A DNA stretch of 64,000 nt from Varanus komodoensis (Eukaryota > Chordata > Lepidosauria > Squamata > Varanidae): NCBI RefSeq assembly GCF_004798865.1, contig NW_025335568.1, forward strand, positions 55,447,423 to 55,511,422. Direction: 5' to 3'. Both the position numbers and the translations under genes were made by a program. Positions 61,110 to 64,000 of this stretch are shown here, piece after piece; positions within the stretch are counted from its first letter, which is position 1, and each line of letters opens with the position of its first letter. The notes beneath the pieces are model-generated. The model searched no databases. It was not told the origin of the DNA and worked only from the letters and a program-made list of their open reading frames with translations.

Positions 61110-61430
61110 CATATTACCAATTGCTTCTGAAAATCACCTTGGTTTCAAAAGAGCCCTCATGGGAACACAGTTGTTTGAAACACCCTACAGAACTATGCAG
61201 AACTAGTTGTATGGCTTTGGAGATCCAGGTTTTTAGTGTTTTGTTTTGCAAATACTGGAAATTTTGTGAGAATATCATCTTATTTCGATTAATGGGTATA
61301 AGTGGTTTTTCTTTAGAATGTTCTTACAACTAAGAAATTGGTGCTCCTTTTTATGTAAATCCAAGACCCACACACTAAGCTTCCTAGCTAAACAACTGTC
61401 TGAAGATAATAGGTAGATAAAGCATCTCGT
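61110..61430. other. Intergenic segment, nothing recognised
   Basis: Short AT-rich stretch without a nameable feature. Confidence 0.45.
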
Positions 61431-61449
61431 AGGCATCTGCTTTACATTT

Positions 61450-61575
61450 CTATAGCTCCACTCATTTGAGACACTGCAGGCACTTTACAAACAATAACAT
61501 GTTTAGCTTCACAAAGCGCTGGTGAAGTAGGCATTATCCATAGTTTCTATGCAGAAAAACTGAGTGGTGAGGATT
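61450..61575 (-). mobile_element. MIR-like ancient SINE relic
   Basis: Plus strand actgcaggcactttacaaac aataacatg ... cttcacaaagcgctggtgaa gtaggcattatcc resembles the antisense of the CORE-SINE/MIR 3' half. Old and worn; the assignment is tentative. Confidence 0.45.
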
Positions 61576-61579
61576 CTTT

Positions 61580-62725
61580 TTGTTTTATTTTTTAAAACCC
61601 CATTATTTTGAAGTGCTTTTATTTTTCCTATGCTCACCCTGGTTCCACTGTTCTTAAAAAATGCACAACACATCACAATTTGCATCTGTGTATCTAGCTT
61701 GCTACAGTGTGATAACAACTGTGTGAGAGCAACAGTACTTCATAATATTAAAAATGTGCATGGCTACAGTGTGTGGAGGGAGACAGAAGAAAGAAAGATG
61801 AAGCAGGTTATGCCATGGTAGAATAGCATGTTGTCTGAACCCAACACGCTTCCTGCAGGAAGATTTGTAGGCTGTCCTGGAGTGGCTCATAAACCACTCC
61901 AACTATAAGGGCAGTATGATAGTCTGTTTTATTGTCAGTGTTCATATCCGTTTTCCGAGCCTGGAAAGTTGTTTTTGGAGCTCTTTGGTATGCCCTTTGG
62001 GTTCAATTACTCTAGTTTCACTAGCAAACTCAGCCACCTTACTGCTCATTTCTAATTCCAGATAATTAATGAACAAGTTCAAAAGCATTGTTCATAATAC
62101 AGATCTCTGTGGACCTCACTGTTTACATTCCCCCATTGGGAGAATTTACTATTTATTTCTTATCTCGGATTTCTGTTCTTGTCCAAAAGAGGACCATTCC
62201 TCTTATTTTGTGACTGCTATGTGTCAAGGGCAGAGTGAGAGCCAGGTGAACAAGTAGATTGCAATGACAGAGAAGAGGACCAAGTCAAAGGACTTTTATC
62301 AGTCATACCTTACTGGAGAGTGATCACTCAGGTACTCGACAATGCCTTCCTTTGATGCCAGCCCCGATTCTGAGGTACAAGACTCAAGGTAATTCAGAAG
62401 AACTGCTACAAGGAAAGTATTTAAACAGCTCTTAATGTTTGATATCCTTCTTCTGCTATTAGCTCTGAATTATCTTGAATAATGCTGTGATGAATAGCAT
62501 TTTAATGAATGGTCTGGGATTACATTTTGATGGCTTACTTTACGTTTTTATCAGTATTACTACTATTATTCATTCATTCAGGGTCACTTCTTTTAACTAG
62601 ACATGCATTTGAACTCAGTCTGCCAGAACCACAGGTTTTTATGTATTTATTTTGTATAGATAAAGCGGGGGTGGAGGGAGGAAAGAAAGGAAGAAAGAAA
62701 GATAAAAAGAAAAAGCTAAGAACAT
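61580..62725. other. Intergenic segment with purine tract
   Basis: Nothing nameable. A purine-rich tract (gaaagaaaggaagaaagaaa and on) lies at about 62670-62715. Confidence 0.45.
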
Positions 62726-62729
62726 CCTA

Positions 62730-63300
62730 TTGAGTATTCTGCCAGAAATTATTCAAAGAAATATGGAAGAATAATTTAAATATATGATAGCGGCAGCTAG
62801 AGTACAATTGCAACAAAATGGAATACAGAAGACTGCCCAACTAGTGAAGATTGGAAAAATAAGCTAGCTTTTGAAAAGCTGACTACACAACAAAATAATA
62901 ATCTATTAGGAGGACTTTATAAGCATTTACTTCAACATGAGACTGAAAACCAGCAAGAAATGATCACCCTATCAATGGGAAGCTTTATGGAAGAAAGACA
63001 TTAAATTCACAGCTAGTCAAGCACTAAGAGAAAATTGGTATAAGGTGTTTTTTCAGTGGTATATTACCCCAAAAGATATAGAAAATAGACAAGAACTATA
63101 ATGGAAGATGTTGGAAATGTAATAAAGTAGATTGTTTCTAAATGGAAAACACTAGAATGCCCAACAATTGAAGATTGGGAAAACAAGTTGGCAGGGTAAG
63201 CAGTGATGGAAAAATTAATTAATTATGTAAACAGAAGACCAATTGAAGAATTTCATGAAAAATGGAAATTCTATTATATCATAATTATGGTATAAAAGGA
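62730..63300 (+). mobile_element. L1 ORF2 C-terminal relic
   Basis: Broken frames still read KDIKFTASQALRENWYKVFF, QWYITPKDIENRQEL and, after about 63120, PTIEDWENKLAG and NYVNRRPIEEFHEKWKFYY, typical of squamate L1 ORF2 C-termini. Confidence 0.75.
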
Positions 63301-63559
63301 AGCTCATTAAAATATTGTCCATGATTTGTAATTGATTTGAAGCAATTGGAAAATTTGTTGGTATAGTGAACTCTAATCATTCTTTTTTCAAGCTTCAATA
63401 GAGTATTTATTGACAGAAAGACAGAAATGTTTGGTCTCTTTGGAAATACACAGGTTATGAATGTATTGCTTTACTTGTTTAAAATCACTTGGCAATTTTG
63501 TTTCACTTTTTTTCTTGTACCCTTCTTTCTGTATCTTATTTTAAGAAAACAATAGTTTT

Positions 63560-63800
63560 AAAAGGAAAAATAAGTTAGCTGAGTATGCAGTTATGGCAAA
63601 ATTAACCAGCTATATAAACAGAAGACTGGCCAAAGAATTGAATGATAAGTGGAAAGGTTATTATGCATATTTTATTTAATAATTGAGAAAAAATAGAACT
63701 TAGGTAAAGATGACTTAACCAATACATTTACTAACTAGCTATAACAATAGAAAACCAGCTAAAGAATTTTACTATAAGTGGAAAGCCTATTATACCAGTA
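63560..63800 (+). mobile_element. Further L1 ORF2 C-terminal repeats
   Basis: KLAEYAVMAKLTSYINRRLA then KELNDKWKGYYA (about 63570-63668), and then NRKPAKEFYYKWKAYYTS (about 63745-63800). These are second and third versions of the same short ORF2 segment seen at 63.2 kb. Confidence 0.65.
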
Positions 63801-64000
63801 TAATTAAATACAATATAATTACAATCACAACAACAACAATTAATTTCAAAACCAACGATGAATAGACATCTGCTTACTCCTAGGTCTCATTTAGATCCTT
63901 GTTTTCCTTTTTAGTAAAGGTGAATACTAAGTATTATTCCTTATTTATGATTCAAAGCAAGGTCAGTATGAAATGTAATCTAGCCTTTGTCCATGGGGTA

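Noticed and set aside
45470-64000. Search for the next gene upstream of LRPPRC (PPM1B in human) or for the ABCG5/ABCG8 pair
   Set aside because: No exon of any of these is visible. In human, ABCG5/8 lie on the 3' side of LRPPRC and PPM1B is far upstream, so their absence is unsurprising.

Overview
The window is vertebrate nuclear DNA, most likely from a squamate reptile (lizard or snake). The evidence is a split gene with GT-AG introns and an AT-rich background crowded with squamate-type repeats: a Bov-B LINE, a second RTE-like LINE, L2-type and CR1 LINE fragments, L1 remnants, tRNA-derived SINEs resembling the Sauria SINE family, and several families of short hAT-like DNA elements. I see no bacterial operon, CRISPR array, phage or retrovirus.

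The one protein-coding gene I can support is LRPPRC, the mitochondrial leucine-rich PPR-motif protein, on the minus strand. Exon 1 (start codon at 44752) carries an arginine-rich mitochondrial targeting sequence. Fourteen more exons run leftward to 2549, giving 1689 coding bases (563 codons), roughly the N-terminal 40% of the protein. The rest lies beyond the left edge. All exon junctions keep the reading frame, and the translation follows my recollection of the human protein. Two introns are very short (89 and 97 bp) and several exceed 5 kb. The promoter is a CpG-rich stretch at about 44.42-45.46 kb with an E-box, a GC box, a YY1-like site, a CCAAT box and two NRF1-like sites, which fits a nuclear gene for a mitochondrial protein.

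Right of the promoter (45.5-64 kb) I find no protein-coding gene. That region holds a canonical tRNA-Cys(GCA) gene at 47.9 kb and many transposon remnants: a hAT-type element with intact ends and target duplication, two L2 LINE pieces with reverse-transcriptase coding, an RTE LINE carrying a nested CR1 tail, a MIR-like relic, and L1 ORF2 C-terminal relics at the far right edge. The LRPPRC introns hold the same kinds of element. The most striking is a chain of four short hAT-like elements in intron 1, separated by near-identical 8-mers.

I found no convincing undescribed biological system. The observations most worth checking are the chained hAT-like elements and their shared target motif, the long C-run acceptor of exon 9, the 28-nt exon 15, the overlapping upstream ORF at the LRPPRC start, and a possible plus-strand transcript leaving the same CpG-rich promoter. 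All repeat names rest on recognition by eye, without a database search.
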